Shown: positions 7,712 through 17,842 of the stretch, in pieces
Layout of the letters: each line of letters starts with the position of its first letter
Numbering within the stretch: the stretch's first letter is position 1
Origin: Anditalea andensis
GTDB lineage: Bacteria; Bacteroidota; Bacteroidia; Cytophagales; Cyclobacteriaceae
Length of the DNA: 64,000 nt
Assembly: GCF_000714815.1 (NCBI RefSeq)
Contig: NZ_JMIH01000028.1
Span: forward strand, 62,001-126,000
Direction: 5' to 3'
Notes under the pieces: generated by a model
The model's database searches: none
Seen by the model: only the letters and a program-made list of their open reading frames with translations
Told to the model about the DNA's origin: nothing
Translations under genes and position numbers: made by a program

Positions 7712-10195
7712 ATGAAACGATGTATCCTATCTTTAAGCTTTATTCTTATTTCCGTGTGGGGCTATGCCCAAGTGGGAGTAGAAAAAGGCAACTATGAACT
7801 TGCTGCCAGGTTTTCTCCTGAAAAACTCAAAAAGATGATTTTCTCTACCGATGTGGATCCACACTGGTTAAAGAAGTCAGACCGGTTTTGGTATGAATAT
7901 GAAACCAGTGAAGGAAAGTTTTATTATATCGTAGACCCCGGCAAAAAGACCAAAAATGATTTGTTTGACAGAGATAAGCTAGCAGCTGAAATCACCAGGA
8001 TCGTAAAAGACCCATTTGATGGACAGCACCTTGACCTTAACGATTTAAAATTCCTTGAGGATGAAAGTACGATAAGCTTTAGAATTAAAAGTTCGGAGCA
8101 GGTATTAAAAAAAGACTGGGACAAAATCAAAGCAAAAAATAAAAATGCTAAAGATTCTCTAGAGCAAAAAACCTATGAATTTCATTACAACCTAGGCACC
8201 CAGATCCTAACAGAAATAAAAGATCCCGCAAAGGAGCCCGAGCGACAGTCATGGGCTAACATATCACCTGATTCATCCAAAATTATTTTTGCAAAACACC
8301 ATAACCTTTACTGGATGAATAAAGCTGATTTTCTTAAAGCTGTAAAAGATGAAAAGGATTCTACTATAGTGGAACATCAGCTTACCCAGGACGGCGAAAA
8401 AGATTATGACTATGGTACAGGAGGAAGAGGTGAAGACAATGTAGATGAAGAAAAAAACAAGGATAAGCGCAAACGTGCTATGGTCTTATGGAGTGATGAC
8501 TCTCAGCAGTTCATATTTACCCGGTCGGATAACAGACAGGTAAAGGATCTGTGGGTGATCCATCACACCAAAGATCCTAGGCCTACCTTAGAGTCCTATA
8601 AATATGCTATGCCGGGAGAAAAGGAACAGCCTATCCAAGAGCTGGTCCATTATTCCTTTGAGACAAAAAACATGAACAGACTTCCTGTTCCTACATTTAA
8701 AGATCAAAACATAGGTTTATGGTCCGCATCCCTTCCCAATAATGCCAGAGACGATGACTTTAAACCGATCAAATGGCTTGGAGACAATAACAGTTTTTAC
8801 TTCTCCATAACATCCCGCGATTTGAAGAAAGTGGATATCTGTAAATGGAACCTTAGGGATAACAAAAAAGAAGTCATCGTAGAAGAAAGAAGCAATACAT
8901 ATATAGATATCAATAAGCCAGAAATCCTAAGCAATGGCCTAGAAATCATCCACTGGTCAGAACGAGACGGATGGGGACACCTGTATCTATACGGCTCGGA
9001 TGGAACACTAAAGCGTCAGCTAACTTCGGGCAGCTATCATGTGGAAAGTATAGCAAGAGTAGATGAGAAAAACAGAAAAGTCTACTTTGTAGCCAATGGC
9101 AAAGAAAGCGGAGAGGATCCCTATTATGAACATCTATATAGTGTAAATCTGGCCGGCGGAGCTGTTACCCTTATGAATACAGGTAACTTTAACCACAGTA
9201 TCAATATGAATGACACAGGATCCTATTTTGTAAATAATTCCTCTAGGGTAAATACCGTACCTGTGGCTACACTACATGACAGAACGGGAAGGAAAGTCAT
9301 GGATTTAGAGAGTTCCGACTTCTCCCTTCTTACGGCAGCAGGATATAAGTTCCCTGAACCGTTTACCTTTAAGGCCGATGACGGATATACAGATCTTTAC
9401 GGCGTAATGTATAAGCCCTATGATTTTGACTCTACTAAAAAATATCCTATTATAGAGTATGTATATCCTGGCCCTCAAACCGAAGCGGTGAACAAATCCT
9501 TTGGAAGAGGAATGGACAGAATAGACCGACTGGCCCAACTGGGCTTTATCGTCATCACTTCAGGAAACCGGGGTGGCCATCCCGGCAGGTCAAAGTGGTA
9601 CCATAACTATGGTTATGGCAATCTCCGTGACTATGGCCTAGATGACAAAAAAGCAGCCGTAGAGCAATTAGCCGACAGACATCCCTATATAGATAAATCA
9701 CGCGTGGGAATTCATGGCCACTCAGGAGGAGGATTTATGTCCACTGCAGCTATGTTAGTATATCCTGATTTCTTTAAGGTCGCTGTGTCCAGCGCCGGGA
9801 ACCATGAGAACAATATTTATAACAGATGGTGGTCTGAAAAACACCATGGCACGCAGGAGGTCATTACCCCTAAAGGGGACACCACCTTCGTATACCAAAT
9901 AGAAAAAAACCCAGATCTCGCTAATAACCTGAAAGGCAGATTGCTTTTAGTAACTGGAGATGTGGATAATAATGTACATCCCGCCAATACCATCCGTATG
10001 GCAAATGCGCTCATAAAAGCAAATAAGAGGTTTGATATGATTACACTGCCGGGACAGCGCCATGGTTTTGGGGATATGACCGAATACTTCTTCTGGAGAA
10101 TGGGTGATTATTTTGTTCAGCATTTATTGGGAGACAATACTCCTCCACCAGTGGATATGCTGGAAGTGCAGCGGGAAAAACCGCAAAAGAAATAA
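7712..10195 (+). CDS. S9 family serine peptidase (dipeptidyl-peptidase IV-like)
   Basis: An 827-residue secreted exopeptidase of the prolyl oligopeptidase clan. The ATG at 7712 gives the signal peptide MKRCILSLSFILISVWGYAQ; a TTG six codons upstream is less likely. Residues of about 30-560 form the DPP IV N-terminal beta-propeller. The C-terminal alpha/beta-hydrolase domain carries the nucleophile Ser671 in GHSGGG, Asp752 in GDVDNNVH and His784 in QRHGFGD. The acid motif expected of DPP IV substrate-binding Glu residues could not be placed. It probably removes dipeptides from peptides in the periplasm or outside the cell. A bidirectional terminator separates it from the convergent next gene. 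Confidence 0.92.
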   Translation: MKRCILSLSFILISVWGYAQVGVEKGNYELAARFSPEKLKKMIFSTDVDPHWLKKSDRFWYEYETSEGKFYYIVDPGKKTKNDLFDRDKLAAEITRIVKDPFDGQHLDLNDLKFLEDESTISFRIKSSEQVLKKDWDKIKAKNKNAKDSLEQKTYEFHYNLGTQILTEIKDPAKEPERQSWANISPDSSKIIFAKHHNLYWMNKADFLKAVKDEKDSTIVEHQLTQDGEKDYDYGTGGRGEDNVDEEKNKDKRKRAMVLWSDDSQQFIFTRSDNRQVKDLWVIHHTKDPRPTLESYKYAMPGEKEQPIQELVHYSFETKNMNRLPVPTFKDQNIGLWSASLPNNARDDDFKPIKWLGDNNSFYFSITSRDLKKVDICKWNLRDNKKEVIVEERSNTYIDINKPEILSNGLEIIHWSERDGWGHLYLYGSDGTLKRQLTSGSYHVESIARVDEKNRKVYFVANGKESGEDPYYEHLYSVNLAGGAVTLMNTGNFNHSINMNDTGSYFVNNSSRVNTVPVATLHDRTGRKVMDLESSDFSLLTAAGYKFPEPFTFKADDGYTDLYGVMYKPYDFDSTKKYPIIEYVYPGPQTEAVNKSFGRGMDRIDRLAQLGFIVITSGNRGGHPGRSKWYHNYGYGNLRDYGLDDKKAAVEQLADRHPYIDKSRVGIHGHSGGGFMSTAAMLVYPDFFKVAVSSAGNHENNIYNRWWSEKHHGTQEVITPKGDTTFVYQIEKNPDLANNLKGRLLLVTGDVDNNVHPANTIRMANALIKANKRFDMITLPGQRHGFGDMTEYFFWRMGDYFVQHLLGDNTPPPVDMLEVQREKPQKK

Positions 10196-10199
10196 AATT

Positions 10200-10228
10200 A
10201 AAGGCCTGCAGAACAGTAGGCCTTTTTT
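10200..10228. terminator. Bidirectional intrinsic terminator
   Basis: An 8-bp stem (AAAGGCCT / AGGCCTTT at 10200-10207 and 10218-10225) with a 10-nt loop lies between convergent genes ending at 10195 and 10237. It has a T-run on the plus side and an A-rich left flank that serves the minus strand. Confidence 0.8.
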
Positions 10229-10236
10229 ATATGAAA

Positions 10237-11193
10237 TTATACTGTCTTTAAATATTTATAACTTTTCTCCAAAGCTGCCTTAGGTTCCTTGACCATATCC
10301 TGCTCTACAAAGAAATGGTCCACTCCATTTTTCTTTGCCGTAGAAAGAATGGTAGGCAGGTCCAATACCCCTTCACCAGCGGACGCCATATAAGGAAAGA
10401 GGACAAACCACTGGGAAGCATCACCCCCGTCCCCGGAGAATTGCTTTTTCTCCGTCATGTCCTTTATATGCATCAATTTATACCTGCCTTTGTGCTCTTC
10501 TAATAACGCGACCGGATCAGCTCCAGCCGCTGTGGTCCAGAAAACATCCATTTCAAAATAGACTAATTTAGGATCTGTTTCCTTAAAAATGATATCCATA
10601 GGGATTTTTCCATCTATCTCGTGAAAGCCATACCCATGATTATGATAAGCAAACTTGATCCCATACTTATTTGCCTCCGCCCCTATTTGATTAAATTCAT
10701 CTGCCACTCTTTTATACCCATCAAGATTTTGGCGCTTTTCATCGGGTATGGATGGCAGAACCACATAGTGTGCCCCAAGGGAGTTGGCGGCTTCTGCCAG
10801 TTCAGGCATCTTAATGGACAGTGTTTCCATATCTGTATGCATCGCAGGAACCTTAAAACCATATTTCTTCATCAGAGATTTTACTTCATCCCTGCTCTTC
10901 CCAAAATAGCCGCTTCCTGAAAAACCGAGCATAGTAGCCGCTCCGGCCCATTGTTTGATGTTTTTTTCATCACTGAAAGGATATGGACCAAACAGCTCTA
11001 GCTCTTTGAATCCAATGGAAGAAAGCATATTAAGACCACCCTCAAAATCCTCACTAAGCATTTTGGGTACAGAGAAAAGTTGAATCCCGATATTATTTAG
11101 CAGTGAAGGCATTGCCATTAGTTTATTTGTGCCAGCTAATGTAGCCAAAGACATCAGCGCTGTACTTTTAATAAAATTTCTTCTGTTGAACAT
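10237..11193 (-). CDS. Sugar phosphate isomerase/epimerase-like TIM-barrel protein, Tat-exported
   Basis: A 318-residue member of the xylose isomerase-like TIM-barrel superfamily (AP endonuclease 2 family). The N-terminus has a twin-arginine-type signal (RRNFIKST followed by a hydrophobic Ala/Leu stretch), which suggests folded export to the periplasm. Barrel motifs are IGIQLFSV near residue 35, AYHNHGYGFHE near residue 180, and FEMDVFWT and LMHIKD further on. These supply the His, Glu and Asp residues expected to bind a divalent metal. The exact sugar substrate cannot be read. It is preceded by a recognisable Bacteroidota promoter and appears monocistronic. Confidence 0.85.
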   Translation of the reverse strand: MFNRRNFIKSTALMSLATLAGTNKLMAMPSLLNNIGIQLFSVPKMLSEDFEGGLNMLSSIGFKELELFGPYPFSDEKNIKQWAGAATMLGFSGSGYFGKSRDEVKSLMKKYGFKVPAMHTDMETLSIKMPELAEAANSLGAHYVVLPSIPDEKRQNLDGYKRVADEFNQIGAEANKYGIKFAYHNHGYGFHEIDGKIPMDIIFKETDPKLVYFEMDVFWTTAAGADPVALLEEHKGRYKLMHIKDMTEKKQFSGDGGDASQWFVLFPYMASAGEGVLDLPTILSTAKKNGVDHFFVEQDMVKEPKAALEKSYKYLKTV

Positions 11194-11226
11194 GGGAATA
11201 GGTTTAAATGGGTAGTTATTGTTACT

Positions 11227-11256
11227 TAAATATAAAATTTAATGTTTTTTTTTCAA
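11227..11256 (-). promoter_or_regulatory. Bacteroidota-type promoter for the isomerase gene
   Basis: On the minus strand, TTG (11256-11254) is followed after 19 bp by TATATTTA (11234-11227). This matches the -33 TTG / -7 TAnnTTTG layout except for the last base. It lies about 35 bp upstream of the ATG. Confidence 0.5.
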
Positions 11257-11360
11257 CGGAAAAGGTAAATAAAACATACATCGATATTTGATCACTCATC
11301 AAATTGTATTTTTAAGATTAACGATATTTCTCCATATTGAGGAAAAATCATTTCTTCTAT

Positions 11361-13946
11361 ATGAATAATTTTCTTCTTAAGAGTTTCTTCTCCCTAATAA
11401 TGGCAGGAGGGATATTCTTAACATCACTCCCTCTACAGGCTCAGAACGCTTATTTCTTTCCAAATGCCCAGCATTTTGACAATAATATACCTACACCTGA
11501 GTCTTTCCTTGGATATAAGATAGGAGAAAGACAGACTCGCTATGACAAGGTGGTGGCTTACATGGAGGAACTGGCAAGGAAATCTGACCGGGTGACTATA
11601 GAAACCATAGGGCAAACATATGAATACCGTCCCCAGGTCATCCTGACCATTACCTCTCCTCAAAACCACGGGAGGCTCGACCGGATCAGAGAAGACCACA
11701 TGCAGCTGGCAGATCCTGCCCAGACTGCTCCTTCTCTTGAAAATATGCCCGTACTGGTCCATTTGGGCTATAATGTTCACGGTAATGAATCCTCCAGTAC
11801 CGAAGTATCCATGCTCACCGCATACTACTACGCAGCCAACCAGGATGCCGAAACGGAGCAGTATCTCAATGAGGCTGTCATCTTTATCGACCCGGCACTT
11901 AATCCTGATGGAAGAGATAGACATACCAACTGGGTGAGCATGCACCAGGGAAATCCTCCCGTAAGCGACCCAGCGGATAGAGAGCATAATGAAGTATGGC
12001 CAGGAGGCAGGGGAAACCACTATTGGTTTGATCTGAACAGAGACTGGCTTCCGCTGGCACATCTGGAGAGTAGAAACAGATTGGCCCATTTCCATAAGTG
12101 GCTGCCGAATATCTATATCGATTTCCATGAAATGGGCACAGGCTCCACTTATTTCTTTGAGCCTACCAAGCAGTTCAGCTCGGAAAACAGACTCGTCCCC
12201 CGAAGCAATTACGACGGACTAAACAACATCATGGCCCAGTACCATGCCGCTGCTCTGGACGGCCTGGGTTCACTTTACTTTACCAAAGAACAGTTTGATA
12301 ACATCTATCCGGGATATGGAGGAACTTATGCTGACTTTCACGGTGGGTTAGCCATTACTTTTGAGCAGGCAAGTTCCCGAGGAAATATCCAGGAAAACAG
12401 TCTAGGTGAATTGACCTTTGCTTTTACCATCAGAAACCATACTGCTACAGGCTTGGCTACTGTGAAAGGTGCAGTAGAGAACAGGGAAACTTTTCTTAGG
12501 CACCAAAGAGCATTTTTTCACTCTGCACTTACTGATGCCAAGAAAAATCCGATCCGTGCTTATGTATATGGTGAAACAGCAGACGCCAGCAGGTTGCGTA
12601 CATTTACCGATGTCCTACTGGCCCACCAGATCGAAGTCTATGAGGTAGAAAATGATCAGAATATAGGGGGAATACCGTTCAAAAAAGGAAAATCCTATAT
12701 CGTACCAACAGATCAGCCACAATACAGAATGGTGGAATCTGTTTTTGCCAAGACCACGGACTTCGATGACAGCGTATTCTATGATGCCTCCACCTGGACC
12801 CTAGCACTGGCTTATAACCTGCAGCACGCAGAAGCCAAATCAAGTGTAAATAAAGGAAAGCGGGTAGCGAAGACTACAGCAGAAAATTATAAAGCTCCGG
12901 AAAAAAGCAATTATGCCTATATCATGGACTGGGCAGATTATAATGCTCCTGCGGCACTTTACAGTTTGCAGCAAAAAGGCGTGGCTACCCAAACCATCTT
13001 CAAACCTATCACTGCCGGCACATCTTCGGGGGAAAAATCTTTAAGTGCAGGATCCATCAGTATACCTGTATCCGTACAGAAAATATCTGCTGACAGTCTA
13101 TATAAAGTTATCCAAAAGGTGATAGAAGAAAATGGAGTTCCCATGATTTCTGTGACAACAGGACTAAGCCTAGAAGGGGTGGATCTGGGAAGTGCCAATG
13201 TAAAGACGTTGACAAAACCCCAGGCCATGATCCTCACCGGGCAAGGGGTAAATTCCACCGAAGTGGGCGAAGTATGGTTTCTACTGGATGAAAAGCTAAA
13301 AATGCCTATCACTAAAGTGGAAATGAGTTCCTTTGCCGGAACTAATCTAAGCAGGTACACTACCATAGTAATGGTACATGGCCAATACAAGAATGTGGAT
13401 GACAATGCTGTGCAAAAATTAAAGAGGTGGATAGCTGAAGGAGGAACATTGATTACCTTTAAATCCGCTGCAGCATGGGCCATAGAAAAAGGCTTGGCAC
13501 AGGGAGAGGTAATTTCCCCAAATGATACTGCCAAAGCGGAAAGAAGGATCCCTTTTGCTGATGCGGCAGCCACAGAAGGAGCACGGTCAGTGGGTGGGTC
13601 TATATATTTGGTAGACCTCGATCTTACGCATCCATTAGGTTTTGGGTATTCTGATGGCAAGCTACCGGTATATAGAAACAGTACTGTATATTTAGCTCCT
13701 TCCAAAAATCCTTACAGCACTGTAGCCCAATATGGAGAAAGCCCTTATCTGAGCGGATATGTTTCTCAAGCCAATCTTGACAAAATCAAAAATTCTGCAT
13801 CCTTATTAGTTCATGAACAGGGTCTGGGTAGGGTCATCATGTTTGCCGAAAACCCAAACTTCAGGGGCACCTGGTATGGAACAAACAAGTTGTTTTTCAA
13901 TGCACTCTTTTTTGGATCATTGATCAATACTCCGGGCAACTATTAA
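11361..13946 (+). CDS. M14 family zinc carboxypeptidase, secreted
   Basis: An 861-residue secreted metallopeptidase. The ATG at 11361 gives a signal peptide ending in LPLQAQ; a TTG eight codons upstream is less likely. The M14 domain covers about residues 45-400. Zinc ligands are His140 and Glu143 (NVHGNE) and His256 (IDFHEMG), and Glu335 (ITFEQ) is the likely catalytic base. NPDGRDRHTNW lies in the substrate-binding region. The C-terminal half has a class I glutamine amidotransferase-like or gelsolin-type fold, seen in long Bacteroidota M14 proteins, with GGTLITFKSAAAWA. It would trim C-terminal residues from extracellular peptides, complementing the nearby S9 peptidase. Confidence 0.9.
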   Translation: MNNFLLKSFFSLIMAGGIFLTSLPLQAQNAYFFPNAQHFDNNIPTPESFLGYKIGERQTRYDKVVAYMEELARKSDRVTIETIGQTYEYRPQVILTITSPQNHGRLDRIREDHMQLADPAQTAPSLENMPVLVHLGYNVHGNESSSTEVSMLTAYYYAANQDAETEQYLNEAVIFIDPALNPDGRDRHTNWVSMHQGNPPVSDPADREHNEVWPGGRGNHYWFDLNRDWLPLAHLESRNRLAHFHKWLPNIYIDFHEMGTGSTYFFEPTKQFSSENRLVPRSNYDGLNNIMAQYHAAALDGLGSLYFTKEQFDNIYPGYGGTYADFHGGLAITFEQASSRGNIQENSLGELTFAFTIRNHTATGLATVKGAVENRETFLRHQRAFFHSALTDAKKNPIRAYVYGETADASRLRTFTDVLLAHQIEVYEVENDQNIGGIPFKKGKSYIVPTDQPQYRMVESVFAKTTDFDDSVFYDASTWTLALAYNLQHAEAKSSVNKGKRVAKTTAENYKAPEKSNYAYIMDWADYNAPAALYSLQQKGVATQTIFKPITAGTSSGEKSLSAGSISIPVSVQKISADSLYKVIQKVIEENGVPMISVTTGLSLEGVDLGSANVKTLTKPQAMILTGQGVNSTEVGEVWFLLDEKLKMPITKVEMSSFAGTNLSRYTTIVMVHGQYKNVDDNAVQKLKRWIAEGGTLITFKSAAAWAIEKGLAQGEVISPNDTAKAERRIPFADAAATEGARSVGGSIYLVDLDLTHPLGFGYSDGKLPVYRNSTVYLAPSKNPYSTVAQYGESPYLSGYVSQANLDKIKNSASLLVHEQGLGRVIMFAENPNFRGTWYGTNKLFFNALFFGSLINTPGNY

Positions 13947-14107
13947 AAAATGTAACCTATCAACTGGAAAGATTGGCCTATTTGTTTTATGTGCCATACT
14001 ATCGATGATTCAAGATTTATTAGAAGCATATCTTATTAAATTAAATTTATTTATACCTTTAAAACTGCTATATTTATGATGTAACCTACTGATCTAGAGC
14101 AAGGAGT

Positions 14108-15382
14108 ATGGATTTATACGCCAAAGTCATCAATTATACCATCCCCATTTTTCTGTTTTTAATAGCAGTGGAGCATTTTTTTGAATGGAGGATGGGCAGG
14201 AAAGTCTCACGTGGACTGGACAGCGTATCAAGCATCAGCTCAGGAGTGACCAACGTGGTTAAGGATGTACTTGGACTCAGCCTCGCTATCATTAGCTATG
14301 ACTGGCTGCTCGGCCATATGGCCCTGATGTCCATAGAGGCTACCTGGATTACTTATATAGTGGCATTCATAGTGATTGATTTTAAAGGATATTGGAAACA
14401 CAGATGGGAGCATGAAATCAACTTCCTTTGGAACAGGCATGTGATCCATCACAGTAGCGAGGAATTCAACCTTAGCTGCGGCCTTAGACAGACTGTTTCC
14501 GGTGTGGTTGATTACTTCTTCTTCCTATTATTACCTGCGGCACTTCTTGGTGTACCGGTAGAAGTGATTGCCATCGTGGCACCTATACATCTTTTCCTGC
14601 AGTTTTGGTACCATACCAGGCTCATAGGTAAACTGGGCTGGCTGGAGAAAGTCATCGTGACACCATCCCATCACCGGGTGCACCACGCGGTCAACGAAGA
14701 GTATATGGACAAAAATCTAGGGCAAATCTTTATCATCTGGGACAAACTTTTTGGCACCTTTCAGGAGGAAAAGCCTGACATAAAAATTGTCTATGGCATC
14801 ACCCGGCCTGCCAAAACCTGGAATCCCATCAAAATTAATTACCAGCATATCTTTTTGCTTTGGAAGGATGCTTATCATACTAAAAGTTGGAAAGATAAAT
14901 TAAAGATCTGGTTTATGAAGACGGGCTGGAGACCTGCTGATGTAATAGAAAAATACCCCTTAGAAAGCGTAGGAGACCCCTATTTGTACCAAAAATACGA
15001 TCCCCCTGCTTCCAGTAAATTCAAGGCATGGGCATGGATACAGTTGTTTTTTAATTATTTCCTGTTGGTCTACTTGTTCTCCCATATCGCCGTCATCGGT
15101 TCACCCTATATCTTCATATATGGGGCATTTGTAGTGCTTTCTGTTTATGCCTATACGGAACTGATGGACAGAAATCCATATGCCTTATATATGGAAATGG
15201 GTAAGTCCTTATTGGGATTATTTATGATCTATTGGATGGGTGACTGGTTCGGAGCAAGTGAGCATTTTGGTTTATGGTATTCCGCTACTGTAGCCTTCTA
15301 TTGTGTGGCTTCCATTATTGTCGTCGGTTATTTCAGTTTTACAGAGGTAAATGAAAAATCCCAAGCATTGGTAAGGTCTTAA
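14108..15382 (+). CDS. Sterol desaturase/fatty acid hydroxylase family membrane protein
   Basis: A 424-residue integral membrane di-iron enzyme. The eight-histidine signature is visible: His98 and His102 (HRWEH), His111, His114 and His115 (HVIHH), and His188, His189, His192 and His193 (HHRVHH). Hydrophobic segments lie at about 8-24, 50-95, 132-165, and in a C-terminal group at about 310-410. The length and extra C-terminal helices resemble the alkylglycerol monooxygenase-like branch, so the substrate may be a lipid such as an ether lipid or a fatty acid. That is inference. AGGAG lies just before the ATG. Confidence 0.88.
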   Translation: MDLYAKVINYTIPIFLFLIAVEHFFEWRMGRKVSRGLDSVSSISSGVTNVVKDVLGLSLAIISYDWLLGHMALMSIEATWITYIVAFIVIDFKGYWKHRWEHEINFLWNRHVIHHSSEEFNLSCGLRQTVSGVVDYFFFLLLPAALLGVPVEVIAIVAPIHLFLQFWYHTRLIGKLGWLEKVIVTPSHHRVHHAVNEEYMDKNLGQIFIIWDKLFGTFQEEKPDIKIVYGITRPAKTWNPIKINYQHIFLLWKDAYHTKSWKDKLKIWFMKTGWRPADVIEKYPLESVGDPYLYQKYDPPASSKFKAWAWIQLFFNYFLLVYLFSHIAVIGSPYIFIYGAFVVLSVYAYTELMDRNPYALYMEMGKSLLGLFMIYWMGDWFGASEHFGLWYSATVAFYCVASIIVVGYFSFTEVNEKSQALVRS

Positions 15383-15676
15383 GCCATACTTTGACTCCAG
15401 GTCTATGCGGCAAAATTTGTGATCCAGCCCGACACAGAAGCACAGATAGAAAAACTAATATAAGGACAACAAGAGGTAAACTTTGCGACTTTGTAGGTAA
15501 AATAAAGGCCGCCAGGCCAAGACCCTTACCTAATACTTGGTGACTTAAAGTCTTTATAGGTATCTTAAAAATCCCATATAACAAATTCTAAAACCCATCC
15601 ATAAAATTCTACACTTCGGTCAGCTTTAATTTTATCGGCTTTAGTTTATCCCCAATTTTGGATCAAACAATAGCAC

Positions 15677-17830
15677 ATGAAAACTCTGACTATTTTTCTA
15701 CTGACACTTATCTACGCTATCCATTCCCAGGGGCAGACGGTTCTGAAAGGAACTGTAAAATCCATCTTAGGAGAAACCATTCCGGGAGTCAATGTATATT
15801 TAAAAGGCACCTATGATGGCACTACCACTGATGTAAAGGGAAATTTTATCTTTACCACCGGTGTAAAGGGAGACCACATACTGGTGATCCAGGGCATGGG
15901 ATTCAAAACGCAGGAAAAGTTCATTGATATGGAAGCATTACAGTCAGAATACATTTTCACCCTTAAAGAAGCCTTTAATGAACTGATGGCAGTGACCATC
16001 TCTGCCGGAGCCATGGAGGCCTCCGATGAGAAAAAAGCAGTGGTGCTCCGGCCTATAGATATAGTAACGACTCCGAGTGCCATGGGCGATATTATCGCTG
16101 CTTTTCAGACACTGCCCGGCACCAGTACGGTGGGAAATGACGGACGGCTGTTTGTCCGAGGTGGGGATGCTTCTGAGACGGCCATCTTTATAGATGGAAT
16201 GAAAGTGGGCAATGCCTTTGGCACCACCGCCAATAATGTACCTACCCGAACACGGTTCAGTCCCAATTTATTCAAAGGTTCATTTTTCAGTACCGGTGGG
16301 TATTCGGCCGAATACGGCCAGGCACTTTCTTCAGCATTGGCACTGAACACATTAGATAATCCCATCAGAAACCAGGGAGACATCAGTTTGCTGTCTATAG
16401 GAATGGGCTATACCCAAACTCTGGTGGGGGACAAAAACAGCCTAACCGCTTCTGTAAATTATTTTGACCTAGCGCCCTACCAGTCGCTTATCAACCAGCA
16501 TTTTAACTGGGAAAGAAGTCCGTATGGCTGGGATGCCGAAGTTTCTGCCCGGCAAAAGTGGGGGAAAAACGGAATGGTGAAGGCTTATGTACATTCCGAG
16601 GCTGGAGGCATGCAGCTTTGGCAGCCCCTACCCGGTAAAGAAGGTCCCGGCCAGCTGATCAAAGTAAACAACCAATATACCTTTGCCCAAACCTCTTTCA
16701 AGCAGACCGGACAAAAGGAGTGGATATACTACGGGGGTCTCTCCTACTCAGATAATGATGACCGGATTGTGATGGAGACATTACACGTCAATCAAAAAAG
16801 CCGCCTGACCCATGGAAAACTGGCCGGAGTGAAAAGTTTTTCTGACAGGGTATCCCTGAAAACAGGCGCTGAGACCTATATTCATTACTATAATGAGACC
16901 GTATTAGAAGACGGTTTACAACGAAATTACCTGGATCAGCAGTACAACCTATTTTCCGAACTGGACTATTACATCAGTCATAAACTTGTCTTCCGGGGTG
17001 GTCTGAGATCAGGTTACAGTACCTTGGCTGATGAATACTGGCTGGATCCGCGGATATCTTTGGCATATAAGTTTGACAACGAAGGTCAGATTTCTGTTGC
17101 CGCCGGCCAGTTTAGCCAGTTGCCGCTTGAGCAGCAGCGGGTCATTAATCCAGAACTACAAAATACAAAAGCTGACCACTTGATACTCAATTATTTTATC
17201 TCCAAAGAGGGCAGGACATTAAGAGCGGAAGCATTTTATAAAGGTTATGATCATTTGGTCACTTTTGAAGGAATACCCAGAAGTCCAACCAATATCCAAC
17301 AGGAAGGTGAGGGTTATGCCCAGGGATTTGATCTTTTCTACCGGGATCAGAAAACGCTTACTAACACTGATTTTTGGATCACCTACAGCTTAATAGAGAG
17401 CAGGAGAAAATTTGCCCAATTTCAGACAGCCGTTCAGCCAGGGTTTGCCCCCCGACATAACGGTTCTATCGTGGTGAAGCACTTTATCACAGCCCTAAAA
17501 TCCCAGCTTGGCAGTTCCTTAACTATAAACGATGGCTATACCTATACTGACCCCAATACACCGGGAGAAATGAACAGCAAGACCAAAAGCTTTCAGAACT
17601 TAAGTATCAGCTGGAGTTACCTGCCTAAACCGAACCTGATCATCCATCTCGCCTGCTCCAACGTGCTGGGAAGGGACAATGTATTTGGGCATCAGTTCAG
17701 TACGGCTCCAAATGATAGCGGAAGATTTGAATCACTACCCATAAGACAGGGAGCTCCCAGATTCATTTTTCTGGGAATATTTCTGACGCTTTCCAAAGAC
17801 AAAACAGCAAATCAATTAAATAACTTATAA
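15677..17830 (+). CDS. TonB-dependent receptor with carboxypeptidase-like N-terminal domain
   Basis: A 717-residue outer-membrane transporter. After the signal peptide (MKTLTIFLLTLIYAIHSQG) comes a carboxypeptidase-regulatory-like domain at about 22-105 (GTVKSILGETIPGVNVYLKG). The plug domain follows at about 120-240 (FQTLPGTSTVGNDGRLFVRG, YSAEYGQALS), and then a beta-barrel to the C-terminus. It is shorter than SusC proteins (about 1000) and no SusD partner is adjacent, so it is not a classical glycan PUL receptor. It is 12 bp upstream of a small exported protein gene and upstream of a LytS/LytTR pair. The ligand is unknown. Confidence 0.9.
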   Translation: MKTLTIFLLTLIYAIHSQGQTVLKGTVKSILGETIPGVNVYLKGTYDGTTTDVKGNFIFTTGVKGDHILVIQGMGFKTQEKFIDMEALQSEYIFTLKEAFNELMAVTISAGAMEASDEKKAVVLRPIDIVTTPSAMGDIIAAFQTLPGTSTVGNDGRLFVRGGDASETAIFIDGMKVGNAFGTTANNVPTRTRFSPNLFKGSFFSTGGYSAEYGQALSSALALNTLDNPIRNQGDISLLSIGMGYTQTLVGDKNSLTASVNYFDLAPYQSLINQHFNWERSPYGWDAEVSARQKWGKNGMVKAYVHSEAGGMQLWQPLPGKEGPGQLIKVNNQYTFAQTSFKQTGQKEWIYYGGLSYSDNDDRIVMETLHVNQKSRLTHGKLAGVKSFSDRVSLKTGAETYIHYYNETVLEDGLQRNYLDQQYNLFSELDYYISHKLVFRGGLRSGYSTLADEYWLDPRISLAYKFDNEGQISVAAGQFSQLPLEQQRVINPELQNTKADHLILNYFISKEGRTLRAEAFYKGYDHLVTFEGIPRSPTNIQQEGEGYAQGFDLFYRDQKTLTNTDFWITYSLIESRRKFAQFQTAVQPGFAPRHNGSIVVKHFITALKSQLGSSLTINDGYTYTDPNTPGEMNSKTKSFQNLSISWSYLPKPNLIIHLACSNVLGRDNVFGHQFSTAPNDSGRFESLPIRQGAPRFIFLGIFLTLSKDKTANQLNNL

Positions 17831-17842
17831 ATTTAACAAACT

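Noticed and set aside
11433-12128. A 231-codon open frame on the opposite strand inside the M14 peptidase gene
   Set aside because: Lies wholly within a strongly supported gene; its translation has no domain-like pattern. It is a shadow of the real frame.
12959-13705. A 248-codon antisense frame in the M14 peptidase gene
   Set aside because: Composition is that of a reverse-complement shadow and no motif is seen.
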